Source: Longitalea arenae
GTDB lineage: Bacteria; Bacteroidota; Bacteroidia; Chitinophagales; Chitinophagaceae
NCBI RefSeq assembly: GCF_016924755.1
Contig: NZ_JAFFJX010000011.1
Span: forward strand, 62,001-126,000
DNA: 64,000 nucleotides
Direction: 5' to 3'
Shown: positions 1 to 8,272 of the stretch, piece by piece
How positions within the stretch are numbered: the stretch's first letter is position 1
Layout: every line of letters begins with the position of its first letter
Made by a program: the position numbers and the translations under genes
The notes under the pieces: model-generated
The model's input: the letters and a program-made list of their open reading frames with translations, nothing else
Told to the model about the DNA's origin: nothing
Databases searched by the model: none

Positions 1-635
1 ATGATGATGGTGTGGTCGTAGAATTGCACCTCCCCTGACGCCACATCATACATGGCTCCTGCAATGCCTATTTTACCCTGGTTAACCAGCTCCTGGATGA
101 TAGGGCTGCGTTTCAAAATCTCTTCGACGTTCCTTTCAACATTCATCCTTGCCACTTTTTCGACAAAGACCGCATTGGCGGATGTTCTGTTTTCCCGAAC
201 GCTTTGCTCGGCATCAATTACAGGTTCTATTTTCTGAAGCAGCCCGGAAAGATGCCCCAGCTTAACATGATCACATGCTCCCTTTACAGCCCCGCATTTC
301 GTATGGCCGAGTACTACAATGAATTTCGAACCGGCTACTTTACAGGCAAACTCCATGCTTCCAAGAATATCATCGTTAACAATATTTCCGGCAATACGTA
401 TACTGAAGATATCCCCTAAACCCTGGTCAAAGATCAACTCCGCAGAGGTCCTGCTGTCGATACAACTGAGTATTACGGCGAAGGGCCATTGCCCGTCGCG
501 GGTTTCATTAACCTGCTCGAGCAGGTTTCTGTTCACCTTTAAATTCTGCACAAAACGGCGATTGCCTTCCTGCAATATTTCCAAAGCCTGCCTGGGCGTG
601 ATGCGCTCTTGTAATTCCTTATTTAAGGTTCTCAT
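1..635 (-). CDS. Beta-class carbonic anhydrase (3' end outside window)
   Basis: Interconverts CO2 and bicarbonate with a zinc ion in the cytoplasm. About 211 codons are visible and the C-terminus runs off the left edge. The beta-class zinc ligands are clear: CIDSR at about residues 58-62 and HTKC at about 111-114, with the Asp/Arg dyad present. The start ATG (633-635) shares the tetranucleotide ATGA with the stop of the upstream SulP gene, which points to translational coupling. The pairing suggests that the enzyme works with bicarbonate or another anion moved by the transporter. That functional link is inferred; the family assignment is secure. Confidence 0.95.
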   Translation of the reverse strand, partial: MRTLNKELQERITPRQALEILQEGNRRFVQNLKVNRNLLEQVNETRDGQWPFAVILSCIDSRTSAELIFDQGLGDIFSIRIAGNIVNDDILGSMEFACKVAGSKFIVVLGHTKCGAVKGACDHVKLGHLSGLLQKIEPVIDAEQSVRENRTSANAVFVEKVARMNVERNVEEILKRSPIIQELVNQGKIGIAGAMYDVASGEVQFYDHTII

Positions 636-2218
636 ACGTTTGCGTATTTATTTGATTGAAGAATATTGTTTGTGAAGCCTGATGTAGGTCCAGAAGTCAC
701 CGCATATGTGTTGTTAATACCATAAGATTCTTTAAAGCCCGTCAATTGACAATCAATTTGTTTTTCGGGAGCCTGTATGTCTTTGAATTCCCTGATCAAT
801 TCCAGCACATCAAAATCGATGTATTTTGCTTTGCTGGCATCGATGATCACTTTGGAATGTTTTGGCAGGTGTTGCAGCGTCATCTTGATACTTGCTTTAT
901 TCAGGAACGAAACTTCTTCTGAAAGCAGGATCCTGATGATCTCTCCGTCGTGATATGTTTCTTTATGAAAATAATAGGCGTTCTTCATATTTAAATAAAG
1001 AATGCTCGCCGCACTGGTAGCGAGGCCTAATCCCACTCCCTTAAGCAGATCGGTGGCGATCACGCCGACAACGGTCACAATAAAAGGAAGGAACTGATAG
1101 ATGCCGCTGTGGTACATCTTTTTGAATATCTCAATGCGTGCGAGTTTATATCCTGTAATGATAAGGATAGCGGCTAATGCACCCAGCGGTATCATATTCA
1201 GCAGTTGGGGAACCAGCGCACAGGATGCCAGCAGCAGCACACCATGCATAATAGTAGATGCTTTGGTCTTAGCGCCTGCCTGTACGTTCGCTGAAGAACG
1301 CACGATCACACTTGTAAGAGGTAAGCCGCCGAGCAATCCAGAAACCATGTTACCGATACCTTGCGCCTTTAATTCGCGGTTTTGGCTGGTCACCCTGCGC
1401 AATGGGTCCATCTTATCTACCGCATCGATACAAAGTAATGTTTCAACAGAAGCCACTACAGCTATGGTGGCGGCTGTTATCCAAACATCTTTGTTCCATA
1501 TAGATGAAAATTCGGGAAGCGCAAAGAAATTGAGGAAGTCAGTCAACGTATCGGCCACGGGCACATTTACAAGATAGCGTCCTTTAAGGGCCATTTCGGG
1601 GTAAAGAAGAATGAATGCCTGGTTCACAATAATGCCCAATATAACGGCTGCCAGGGCGCCCGGTATCAGCCTGATCTTTTTTGCCAGCTTTTTCTCCCAT
1701 ATAATGAGCACAAGGAAGGCCAGTAGTGTGATAATGGTTACCCCAGGATGAAAGTTTGACAACAGACCACTAAAACTATTTATCGTATTCGTGCCTTCCT
1801 GGTTGTAACCCAAGGCATGCGGAACCTGTTTCATCATTATAATAATACCGATCCCGGTAAGCATTCCTTTGATAACGCTTCCCGGAAAATAATTTGCTAT
1901 ACTCCCCGCTTTTAGCAGACCAAGAATAAACTGCATAGCGCCTGCAAGAAATACCGCGCAAAGAAAGACCTGGAACGATCCAAGCGTGGCAATGCCTGCC
2001 AGAACCACAGCTGTTAAACCCGCTGCGGGACCACTCACACTCAGTGATGAATTGCTTATAGACCCAATAATGATACCCCCAACTATTCCAGCTATCATGC
2101 CACTAAAAAAGGGAGCTCCTGAGGCAAGCGCGATACCCAAACACAATGGCACCGCCACAAGAAATACGACTATACTTGAAGAAATGTCGTTTCTTATTGA
2201 ATTAAATACACCTTTCAT
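632..2218 (-). CDS. SulP-family anion transporter with STAS domain
   Basis: Inner-membrane SulP/SLC26-type permease of 528 residues. Many hydrophobic segments fill about residues 15-400, including the SGPAAGL motif near 60 typical of the family. A C-terminal STAS-like domain follows at about 430-500. Substrate is not readable from sequence; SulP proteins carry bicarbonate, sulfate or other anions. Its stop overlaps the start of a beta-carbonic anhydrase by 4 nt, so bicarbonate is the best guess. About 25 residues after the STAS domain look unstructured. A short decayed copy of this gene's 3' end plus the carbonic anhydrase start lies at 8208-8270. Confidence 0.93.
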   Translation of the reverse strand: MKGVFNSIRNDISSSIVVFLVAVPLCLGIALASGAPFFSGMIAGIVGGIIIGSISNSSLSVSGPAAGLTAVVLAGIATLGSFQVFLCAVFLAGAMQFILGLLKAGSIANYFPGSVIKGMLTGIGIIIMMKQVPHALGYNQEGTNTINSFSGLLSNFHPGVTIITLLAFLVLIIWEKKLAKKIRLIPGALAAVILGIIVNQAFILLYPEMALKGRYLVNVPVADTLTDFLNFFALPEFSSIWNKDVWITAATIAVVASVETLLCIDAVDKMDPLRRVTSQNRELKAQGIGNMVSGLLGGLPLTSVIVRSSANVQAGAKTKASTIMHGVLLLASCALVPQLLNMIPLGALAAILIITGYKLARIEIFKKMYHSGIYQFLPFIVTVVGVIATDLLKGVGLGLATSAASILYLNMKNAYYFHKETYHDGEIIRILLSEEVSFLNKASIKMTLQHLPKHSKVIIDASKAKYIDFDVLELIREFKDIQAPEKQIDCQLTGFKESYGINNTYAVTSGPTSGFTNNILQSNKYANV

Positions 2219-2276
2219 GTTTTACCGTATTTATGGTCAACAAAATATAGGAAAACAGCAGGTTGATCGAGGAACC

Positions 2277-2582
2277 TTATGAAGATCCTTTTTCATCAGG
2301 AGGCGGGCAGGACGGCTCCTTTTCATATGAAGAAAATGAACAATAAGAATGGAAATTATAGCTGGTACTTTTGGCGGAATTATTGTATGCTATAGTGCCT
2401 CCCGGCACAATGGCAGATTGCTCCTCGAACTTTTCCTTTGCATCAAATTGCTGGCATTTGGTATCACTTTCCTCAAACGGCATGGCAAAGACGCTGTACC
2501 GGTACTCACTGTATTGAGCCCAGCATCCTGTCACCTTAATTCCTATTGACAGGAAAAACAGGACAGCGATCAACTTCTTCAT
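2277..2582 (-). CDS. Small secreted protein, unknown function
   Basis: A 101-residue ORF with a clear N-terminal signal segment (MKK followed by a hydrophobic run to about residue 20). The mature part holds five cysteines and is rich in Ser and Tyr, suggesting an exported disulfide-bonded or lipid-modified protein. The Cys at about 20 could be a lipobox Cys, but the context VTGCWAQ is ambiguous. It lies upstream of SulP on the same strand with a 58-nt gap, so co-transcription is possible. I recognise no family. Confidence 0.6.
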   Translation of the reverse strand: MKKLIAVLFFLSIGIKVTGCWAQYSEYRYSVFAMPFEESDTKCQQFDAKEKFEEQSAIVPGGTIAYNNSAKSTSYNFHSYCSFSSYEKEPSCPPPDEKGSS

Positions 2583-3016
2583 GGTGGTCCGTTATAATAA
2601 GCGGCCCAACAAAAATCGTGCAAACCCGTTCGCACTTGGGTTGGTCCTTACAAAATGGCATTTCAGTGGTGGTTTTGCCATAAAAGAAGTTTGGTCCCCA
2701 TCAAAGAGCCTGCTTCTAATCCGGGTTTCAGCAATCCGGGATCAAAAGCAGGATCTGGTATACTTACAAAGTGAAATGAATTGATTATCAAAATCTTCTT
2801 TGCAGCGGTTAGAATGACGGCTATATCAGCACTTTCTCTCATGGCGAGCTTAGCAGTCAATTGGACAAAGACTGCTGCCCCGCCCTGGCAAACAGCACAC
2901 ATACCCTAAAAACTGAAAATTTTTCACGGTGTAAAGCGAAAAGATTTCACTGTTTTGTCAAAATTACAATTGGGATTGGCATAGGAATACTGTTTGATCC
3001 GGCCCTGAAAAAGCTT

Positions 3017-3241
3017 ATGAAAAATCAAGTTATTGAAAGCTGCCTTATGTTACTGGCAGTCTACCTTTTTGCCTGCATTTTTTCAGCCCTGATATTTATT
3101 GGCATGCTGCTGATGCCAATGGCATTTATAACCGTTTTAATACTTGCGCTGCGAGAGATCCTGATCTGGCCAATAAAGATCAGGACTGCCCGATCGGTTA
3201 CCCGACGCGGACACATAGGAAAAGACATTATTTACAATTAG
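3017..3241 (+). CDS. Possible small two-helix membrane protein
   Basis: A 74-codon reading frame starting at ATG 3017. It has two hydrophobic stretches (about residues 8-25 and 28-45) followed by a basic tail. The frame stays open upstream to 2861, but that part has no coding character. No family is recognised, and the convergent neighbour ends 4 nt downstream. The hydrophobic pattern and closely packed ends favour a real gene; the lack of any homology argument keeps confidence low. Confidence 0.35.
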   Translation: MKNQVIESCLMLLAVYLFACIFSALIFIGMLLMPMAFITVLILALREILIWPIKIRTARSVTRRGHIGKDIIYN

Positions 3242-3244
3242 TTG

Positions 3245-3694
3245 TTAAGAGGCCACCGTTTTTGTTGAGATCCCTATGCGGTTCAGAAAGTTGATGTGGC
3301 AGATGCAGACAATGATATCCGCTATCTCCTTACTATTAAAATGCGTTTTGATCTTTTCGTAGGTGGCGTCAGCAACGCCATGAACGGAAATATGCGTTAT
3401 TTCTTCGGCCATCTGAAGAACGCCTTTTTCCACATCGCTGAACAGGGGGCTTTCCTGCCAGGCTGTAAGGGCAAAGATCCTGCGGGGCGTTTCTCCCTGC
3501 TCTAAAGCTTCCAGGGTATGGTAGTCGATGCAAAAAACACATTTATTGATCTGTGAAACGCGGATCTTGATAAGCTCTATCAGGCTCCTGGGAATGGAAG
3601 AAGCATATAGCCGTTTGTCCATCGCGGCGATCTGATTCCAATACAAAGGTTCTTCTTTCCAAACATCTAAGCGGTGTTTAATAACATTAAGCAT
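3245..3694 (-). CDS. AhpD-like carboxymuconolactone decarboxylase family protein
   Basis: A 149-residue helical protein of the AhpD/CMD superfamily. The redox CxxC plus downstream His signature is present as CVFCIDYH near residue 55, typical of alkylhydroperoxidase-like members that reduce peroxides or act in general redox defence. I chose ATG 3694; an upstream TTG at 3721 adds nine residues without support. It lies 64 nt downstream of a Crp/Fnr-family regulator on the same strand, a common Bacteroidota pairing, so the regulator probably controls it. Confidence 0.88.
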   Translation of the reverse strand: MLNVIKHRLDVWKEEPLYWNQIAAMDKRLYASSIPRSLIELIKIRVSQINKCVFCIDYHTLEALEQGETPRRIFALTAWQESPLFSDVEKGVLQMAEEITHISVHGVADATYEKIKTHFNSKEIADIIVCICHINFLNRIGISTKTVAS

Positions 3695-3758
3695 AATTGA
3701 ACATTTTTGTTTACGACACAAAGCTCGTAAGCAGAAATGGAACGCTTCTTAAACTGGT

Positions 3759-4334
3759 TTAAGAAAGGTATTTCTTTCTGATCTCACTCAGGTATTCGGG
3801 GGTAAAACCGAGAAAAGAAGCCAACAGATACTGGGGAACACGCTGAACAAATTGAGGGAACTGCTCATAGAAGTTCCGGTATAATTCTTCTTTTGAGAAC
3901 TCGTATAAAAGCCGGAATCTTATTTGAGAAGCGGCGTATGCTTTTTGAAAGACCAGATGAAAATAGGCGTTCAGTTCCGGCACCTGTTTCAGCAATTCGC
4001 GCTGGCTGTTGGCCGTAATGCACAGCACCTGGGTAGTTTCTACAGCACGAATGGAAAACTGGGCCATGGAACCGGTTTGGAAAGCCATAAAATCCGAGGT
4101 CCACCAGTTCTCCAGTGCGAAGTCGGTCGTTTGTTCCACCCCGTTCTGCTTTAAGTAATACAGGTGTACACAGCCTTTGACAATGAAGTATTTCTCATGA
4201 CACCGTTGTCCTTCGCTTAGCAAAACCTCTTTCTTTCTATACGTCCGGTGCTCAAAGTAGGACTCGAGCAGGTGTATCTTTTCCGCTTCAATTGGACAGA
4301 ACTTTCTGATATGGTTTGTAAGATTTTCTATCAC
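3759..4334 (-). CDS. Crp/Fnr-family transcriptional regulator
   Basis: Cyclic-nucleotide-binding-like beta barrel (about residues 20-115) followed by a helical region and a C-terminal helix-turn-helix (about 160-190), where the VPQYLLASFLGFTPEYLSEI stretch is typical. I chose the GTG at 4334: it has AGGA eight bases upstream, and the protein then starts like family members. The frame extends to an ATG at 4448, which would add 38 residues of non-family character. It probably regulates the adjacent AhpD-like gene; the ligand is unknown. Confidence 0.85.
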   Translation of the reverse strand: MIENLTNHIRKFCPIEAEKIHLLESYFEHRTYRKKEVLLSEGQRCHEKYFIVKGCVHLYYLKQNGVEQTTDFALENWWTSDFMAFQTGSMAQFSIRAVETTQVLCITANSQRELLKQVPELNAYFHLVFQKAYAASQIRFRLLYEFSKEELYRNFYEQFPQFVQRVPQYLLASFLGFTPEYLSEIRKKYLS

Positions 4335-4452
4335 CGCATCCTGTTTGCGGGCAAAATTATTACAGTTCCAACTAAATCCTGGTATTATTAATCCCGTTTG
4401 CCCTGCCATTGGTTTCAGAACATGTGGTGTAATGGTGGTAGCAGGCATCGCC

Positions 4453-4758
4453 CTACCACACCTTATCTTTGGTAGTATTCAGTGTATCCTGGAGGTACTG
4501 GTCGACCTCATTGTAAGCAGGTTGCAGATTTTGTATTCTCCTTTTGAAATCGTTATCCCAGTCGCGCAAGGCCTCTTCTATAGATGTACCGCTTCCAAAA
4601 ATGCCTATTTCGGGATCAGGGCCCAGGATGCAGCAAAAACGGTCTGCTTCCCGAAAAACCATGGGCCTGAATTCTCTCACTGAGGCAGGAATATCCCCGG
4701 CATCGAAATCAATGGTAATAATATCTTCCTCTGGTACATGCATTTGTTGCATAAACAA
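4453..4758 (-). CDS. HicB-superfamily-like protein, stand-alone
   Basis: A 101-residue acidic protein. Its middle part (about residues 28-70) has the strand-strand-helix pattern seen in HicB-type antitoxin folds, with a GTSIEEALRDWDNDF helix start. No HicA-like toxin is adjacent on either side, so a toxin-antitoxin role is not supported. It sits just upstream of the Crp-family regulator on the same strand (the stop lies 5 nt before that frame's most upstream ATG). Fold assignment is by pattern only; treat it as a conserved hypothetical. Confidence 0.6.
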   Translation of the reverse strand: MFMQQMHVPEEDIITIDFDAGDIPASVREFRPMVFREADRFCCILGPDPEIGIFGSGTSIEEALRDWDNDFKRRIQNLQPAYNEVDQYLQDTLNTTKDKVW

Positions 4759-4934
4759 TGTTTATAATACTCGCTTCAATTTTTATGCCTTCCGAATGGA
4801 GAAAAAAAGAGTATTATAGCTGACACACCATAGAAGCGGCCCAAGCGATCACGGACATTACAACGCGGGTTGCAGATGAAATTGATTTTGCGGAGCGTAT
4901 TTATTATATGCCTCTAAATCACACGATCAGGGCA

Positions 4935-5183
4935 TTAAGAAACTAAGGCGGCGGAAGTTCTTTCTACTTTTATAAAGCAATTCATAAACCGGAAGTCATT
5001 GAGTTCTTCAATGGCTGATTGCCCTGCATTAAATTCCATTTCAACGATAGCTCTTCCTTCTGAAAAGCCGTTTTTGGTATTGATAACAAGCTGAGCCGAT
5101 TTTACCAGGCCAAAAGGAAGTAAGAGTGCTACGATTTGAGAGGTAGTGGTAAATTTGTTCAAGTTGCTGATGAATAGGCGCAT
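4935..5183 (-). CDS. Small RRM RNA-binding protein
   Basis: An 82-residue single RNA-recognition-motif protein. An RNP2-like LFISNL is at residues 3-8 and a divergent RNP1 (GRAIVEMEF) at about 43-51. The RNP1 aromatic positions are weak, so RNA affinity may differ from canonical proteins. Bacteroidota commonly encode such small RRM proteins, thought to act as RNA chaperones or post-transcriptional regulators. A cold-shock-domain gene is transcribed divergently from the 305-nt upstream spacer. Confidence 0.9.
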   Translation of the reverse strand: MRLFISNLNKFTTTSQIVALLLPFGLVKSAQLVINTKNGFSEGRAIVEMEFNAGQSAIEELNDFRFMNCFIKVERTSAALVS

Positions 5184-5488
5184 AGTAGATAATTTTAACT
5201 AATTATAAGAATTTGACCAGGTATGTGTATGGGAAAGAAATTCACGGCAGGATATTACACAATAAGCCATCGATTAAAGCTACGCTTAATAAAAATGAAA
5301 ATCTAATTTATTATTCGTATCTTTAAACTCTTATTTTCCTCCCTGCACCTGTTTTGAATCTTCACGACACTTAGTAAGGCAAGATCATAAGCTGCTTCTG
5401 AGCAATTCATTAGTATACATAAGCGGTATAATAACCGTCGGTTACGTAAACAATATTCCTGCTATGCAGGACGCATTAAATATTTATT
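5184..5488. other. AT-rich divergent intergenic region
   Basis: A 305-nt spacer between the RRM gene (minus) and the cold-shock-domain gene (plus). It must hold both promoters and the leader of the cold-shock gene. I see no clear TAnnTTTG box, no ORF with coding character and no strong hairpin. Confidence 0.5.
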
Positions 5489-5938
5489 ATGGCAAGATCC
5501 CAGGATACATTCGCAAAAAGAGAGCGCGAAAAACAGCGACAAAAAAAACAAGAGGACAAAAGACAGAAAATGAAAGAAAGGAAGGCCAATGAAAAAAGCA
5601 AAGGCCTCGAAGACATGATGGCCTATCTTGACGAAAACGGCAATCTTACTGACAGACCTCCAGATCCAAGGAAAAAGAAAACATTCCGCCAGGAAGACAT
5701 GGTTATCGGTGTACCAAAAGCCGAAGACAGAGTGGCAGATCTGCCACGGCAAGGCACAGTTTCCTTTTTTAATACCCAGAAAGGTTTTGGTTTTATCGTT
5801 GACGCCGAAACACGCGAAAGAATATTTGTTCATGCCAATGATCTTTCCTCGCCCATCCAGGAGAATGACAAGGTAACATTCATGGTACAGCATGGGCCGA
5901 AAGGGCTGATGGCAACGGATGTTGTGCATGTTAAATAA
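5489..5938 (+). CDS. Cold-shock-domain protein with charged N-terminal extension
   Basis: A 149-residue protein. The C-terminal 65 residues form a cold-shock domain with RNP1-like KGFGFIVD and RNP2-like RIFVHAND, binding single-stranded RNA or DNA. The first 45 residues are extremely Lys/Arg/Glu/Gln-rich and probably helical or coiled, giving extra nonspecific RNA affinity. This extended architecture is common in Bacteroidota. A GC-rich hairpin terminator follows at 5972. Confidence 0.92.
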   Translation: MARSQDTFAKREREKQRQKKQEDKRQKMKERKANEKSKGLEDMMAYLDENGNLTDRPPDPRKKKTFRQEDMVIGVPKAEDRVADLPRQGTVSFFNTQKGFGFIVDAETRERIFVHANDLSSPIQENDKVTFMVQHGPKGLMATDVVHVK

Positions 5939-5971
5939 CAGCCTCGTTGCGCCGTCCTTGTAAAAAACACC

Positions 5972-5999
5972 GTCCGCCAACTGGCGGACAGTCTTTTAT
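5972..5999 (+). terminator. Intrinsic terminator after cold-shock gene
   Basis: Perfect 7-bp stem GTCCGCC / GGCGGAC with loop AACT, followed by a T-rich run. The stem-loop is nearly identical to the 16-bp palindrome that replaces the D arm of the tRNA-Cys copy at 40091-40167. Confidence 0.75.
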
Positions 6000-6507
6000 T
6001 CCCAAAGACGTATAAAAATCTTTCTCAACGTATACCAATGAACGACCTGCATGATCCGTCGTTCATTCCCCCAGCAGCGATCGTTACCAAACCAATTCCA
6101 AATTGATTCACTTCATAGTTCTCAGCTACGCTCCATCCTCCCGGAGAGAAGTTGCTTGCACTGTGGGCAGATGCCATGGGCTTCCCTGCATTCAAAGAAG
6201 TCAGCCGCGATTTAGCCAGATCTTAATCCGCTTTTACAACACTTATACGAAGGCCGTCGGCCAACTGGAAGTGGCCATCCTGTTGCGCCATTTCTTGATC
6301 CTGCTGAAGTGGTTCCGCCGGTTTTCCGGGGTTAAACCTTGTTTTACCTTTGGATGTGCGCATTGGCGTTTCAACATTCACGTTAACTAGTACCCGATAA
6401 GTGAAAAGCGGTTAAAAAAGATTTCTAAATGTGTGAAATTTGGTGAATGACTTGCTCGTCAAAATTGGTAATTTTATTCTATTACCAACCATTTAAAACC
6501 TTACAGT
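6000..6507. other. Non-coding or decayed region
   Basis: About 500 nt without a convincing gene. On the minus strand one frame reads from about 6385 to 6058 with a single in-frame TAA near 6226. The two halves are 46 and about 56 codons long, and I recognise neither. It may be a decayed gene. The plus-strand 95-codon ORF here lacks coding character. Confidence 0.3.
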
Positions 6508-7278
6508 ATGATTACAAATCACATGAGAGAATTGAAAACCAATTCTATGCTTTTCCTAACCGCAACTTTACTACTGATCGCTTCCTGCTCTAAAAAATCT
6601 GTACAAACTGAAGACCCAGCCAATCAGGCGAACACGGAAGAAATTATCAGTTATCTTGCCAGCCAGGGATTTGACCAACAGCAGATCGTATTCGAGAACG
6701 ACCGGGTTATTGTAGAAAAAGACATTATTTTAAGTTTTCCCGAGTTGGAACAACGGATTGCCGAATGGAAGAGCGTTGCAACAGAACAGCGCCGGCACAA
6801 TTACATCGTTAGCAATTCGTACAACAGCAACATTACCATTTACATCGATCCTGCCGTTCCATCTAATTGGAGAACTGCGATTCAGGGTGCTGTAAATAAC
6901 TGGAATGCAGTTCCCTCATCGAGATTGGGCATGTCCATCGTATCCAGTCAGTCAGGTGCGCATTGCCGGGTATTTATGGGGTATGAGGCTGCCAATTGGA
7001 TTGCCAGGGCTTATCTGCCTTCTTCCAGCGGCCGGCCGGGTGTAAGCGTGGAGATCAACTCCAATTACAACAGCCTGGCAGCAAGCCAGAAACTGTTTGC
7101 CATTACACACGAATTTGGTCACACCATTGGGTTCCACCACACCAATCAAACTTCGGGCATACACATTCCGGGTACGCCCACCTCAGATCCAAACTCAGTG
7201 ATGAACTCATTTGTTCTTCCCTGGAATGGATTCACGTCCGCCGATGTGCTGGCTACACAGATCCTGTATCCGCAATAA
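6508..7278 (+). CDS. M57-type (HEIGH-like) zinc metalloprotease lipoprotein
   Basis: A 256-residue surface or periplasmic lipoprotein. The signal sequence ends in a lipobox (LIASC, Cys near residue 27). The C-terminal half carries the metzincin-type zinc motif HEFGHTIGFHH starting near residue 202, as in the dual-action HEIGH M57 peptidases. The three zinc-ligand histidines and the catalytic Glu are present, and a Met-turn candidate (SVMN) follows about 30 residues later. ATG 6508 is used; ATG 6523 gives an equally good signal peptide. A terminator follows directly, so it is probably monocistronic. Substrate unknown. Confidence 0.88.
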   Translation: MITNHMRELKTNSMLFLTATLLLIASCSKKSVQTEDPANQANTEEIISYLASQGFDQQQIVFENDRVIVEKDIILSFPELEQRIAEWKSVATEQRRHNYIVSNSYNSNITIYIDPAVPSNWRTAIQGAVNNWNAVPSSRLGMSIVSSQSGAHCRVFMGYEAANWIARAYLPSSSGRPGVSVEINSNYNSLAASQKLFAITHEFGHTIGFHHTNQTSGIHIPGTPTSDPNSVMNSFVLPWNGFTSADVLATQILYPQ

Positions 7279-7293
7279 TGCAGTTAATTCACT

Positions 7294-7332
7294 AAAAAAG
7301 GAAAGCTGTCCTTGGATGGCTTTCCTTTTTTT
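7294..7332 (+). terminator. Intrinsic terminator
   Basis: GGAAAGC / GCTTTCC stem (7300-7306 with 7319-7325), extended by A6/T7 tracts and followed by T7. It ends the metalloprotease transcript and is probably also usable from the minus strand because of its A tract. Confidence 0.85.
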
Positions 7333-7390
7333 ATTTGCTGGCCTGTCGGCTTACATGCTAAAGTTATTTTGCAGCCCAATGAGCAGACCG

Positions 7391-7744
7391 CTAATATTCC
7401 TGAAAATCGTAGTAAGAAACATTACTGCTGCCGGTTGGCCAAACCTGTACATAGGTATTTGCATTATCTACGGCATTACAATAAACGGGGGTAGACGGGG
7501 TAAGGAACGCATATCCATGTGCGGAATATACCGTGTAATTGCCGGAAGAAATATACAGGTAATTGCCCGACCAGCTTAAGCCCGGAACAGGACCATTGCC
7601 AAAAGCATATATGAAATTCCAGGCAAAAGCCGGCGCATGCGTGCCCTTTGCGGTATGAGAAGGGCTGAATGAGGAAGTGGCTTTGAAGCTAAAGCCACAG
7701 CTAAGAATAACGGCAGCAGTCAAAAGGAAAGTCCTCTGTGTCAT
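7391..7744 (-). CDS. Secreted hypothetical protein
   Basis: 117 residues with a signal peptide (hydrophobic residues 5-18, then a polar cleavage region) and a mature part rich in Tyr, Ser, Asn and Gly, compatible with a small extracellular beta protein. No family recognised. Only one cysteine occurs in the mature part. It is convergent with the M57 gene. Confidence 0.55.
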   Translation of the reverse strand: MTQRTFLLTAAVILSCGFSFKATSSFSPSHTAKGTHAPAFAWNFIYAFGNGPVPGLSWSGNYLYISSGNYTVYSAHGYAFLTPSTPVYCNAVDNANTYVQVWPTGSSNVSYYDFQEY

Positions 7745-7915
7745 TAGATAAATTTTAAATGGTTAATGTGAATAAACTATTTAAAAGTTATCGAAACTTC
7801 CCTAAAGCACTTTGTCAATACGTATCATTTTGTTGCCTATTTGTTTCATTTGATCAAAAACAAAAATGGGCCGGATAGATATCCAGCCCGTTCTCATCAG
7901 TATCTACTTATATTG

Positions 7916-8000
7916 CGGAGAGAGAAGGATTCGAACCCCCGGACCTGTTACGGTCAACGGTCTAGAAGACCGCCGCATTCGGCCACTCTGCCATCTCTCC
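7916..8000 (-). tRNA. Class II tRNA with serine-type body and UCU anticodon
   Basis: All parts of a tRNA fold. The 7-bp acceptor is GGAGAGA/TCTCTCC. The D arm follows. The 5-bp anticodon stem is GCGGT/ACCGT with a 7-nt loop CTTCTAG. The 16-nt variable arm has a 4-bp stem GACC/GGTC. The T arm has GTTCGAATC. The discriminator is G73 and CCA is not encoded. Positions 34-36 read TCT, which would decode AGA (Arg). The long variable arm and G73 are serine features, while tRNA-Leu and tRNA-Tyr usually have A73. An 8-bp hairpin lies just 5' of the gene at 8006-8034. Gene call certain; amino-acid identity in conflict. Confidence 0.9.
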
Positions 8001-8207
8001 AGGTGGTGTGTGGCGGTTCCATCCCACCACACACGCAACTCTTAATGAGTAACCAACCATTATGAAATTACATTATATTTCTCTATCAAATCAATGACAG
8101 TCATCAGCGTTTAAGATGATCCTGGGCAAGGTTTTCATTGGCGGATCCTTATAAATTACACAGTTCAGGCAAATGAATAATTGCTGTTTAAACCTTACCG
8201 TCTTTTG

Positions 8208-8270
8208 CCTTATTTAAGGTTCTCATACGTGCGTCTTGATTTGATGAACAACATTATTTGAAGGCTAGAA
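8208..8270 (-). pseudogene. Remnant of a SulP/carbonic anhydrase junction
   Basis: Positions 8208-8230 are identical over 23 bp to 617-639, the start of the carbonic anhydrase gene including its ATG and first six codons. The next 35-40 bp (to about 8270) still resemble the end of the SulP gene with small indels. Reading from the ATG gives only 12 codons. This looks like a truncated duplicate of the junction, placed just after the kdp-linked histidine kinase. Confidence 0.55.
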
Positions 8271-8272
8271 CT

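Noticed and set aside
2663-2902. Minus-strand 79-codon ORF
   Set aside because: No family, no signal peptide, overlaps the other candidate frame upstream of 2861-3241; composition not convincing.
4453-4758. HicAB toxin-antitoxin system
   Set aside because: Only a HicB-like fold is visible; there is no small HicA-like partner on either side.
6103-6390. Plus-strand 95-codon ORF
   Set aside because: No coding composition, no recognisable start context, and the opposite strand looks like an equally plausible decayed frame.
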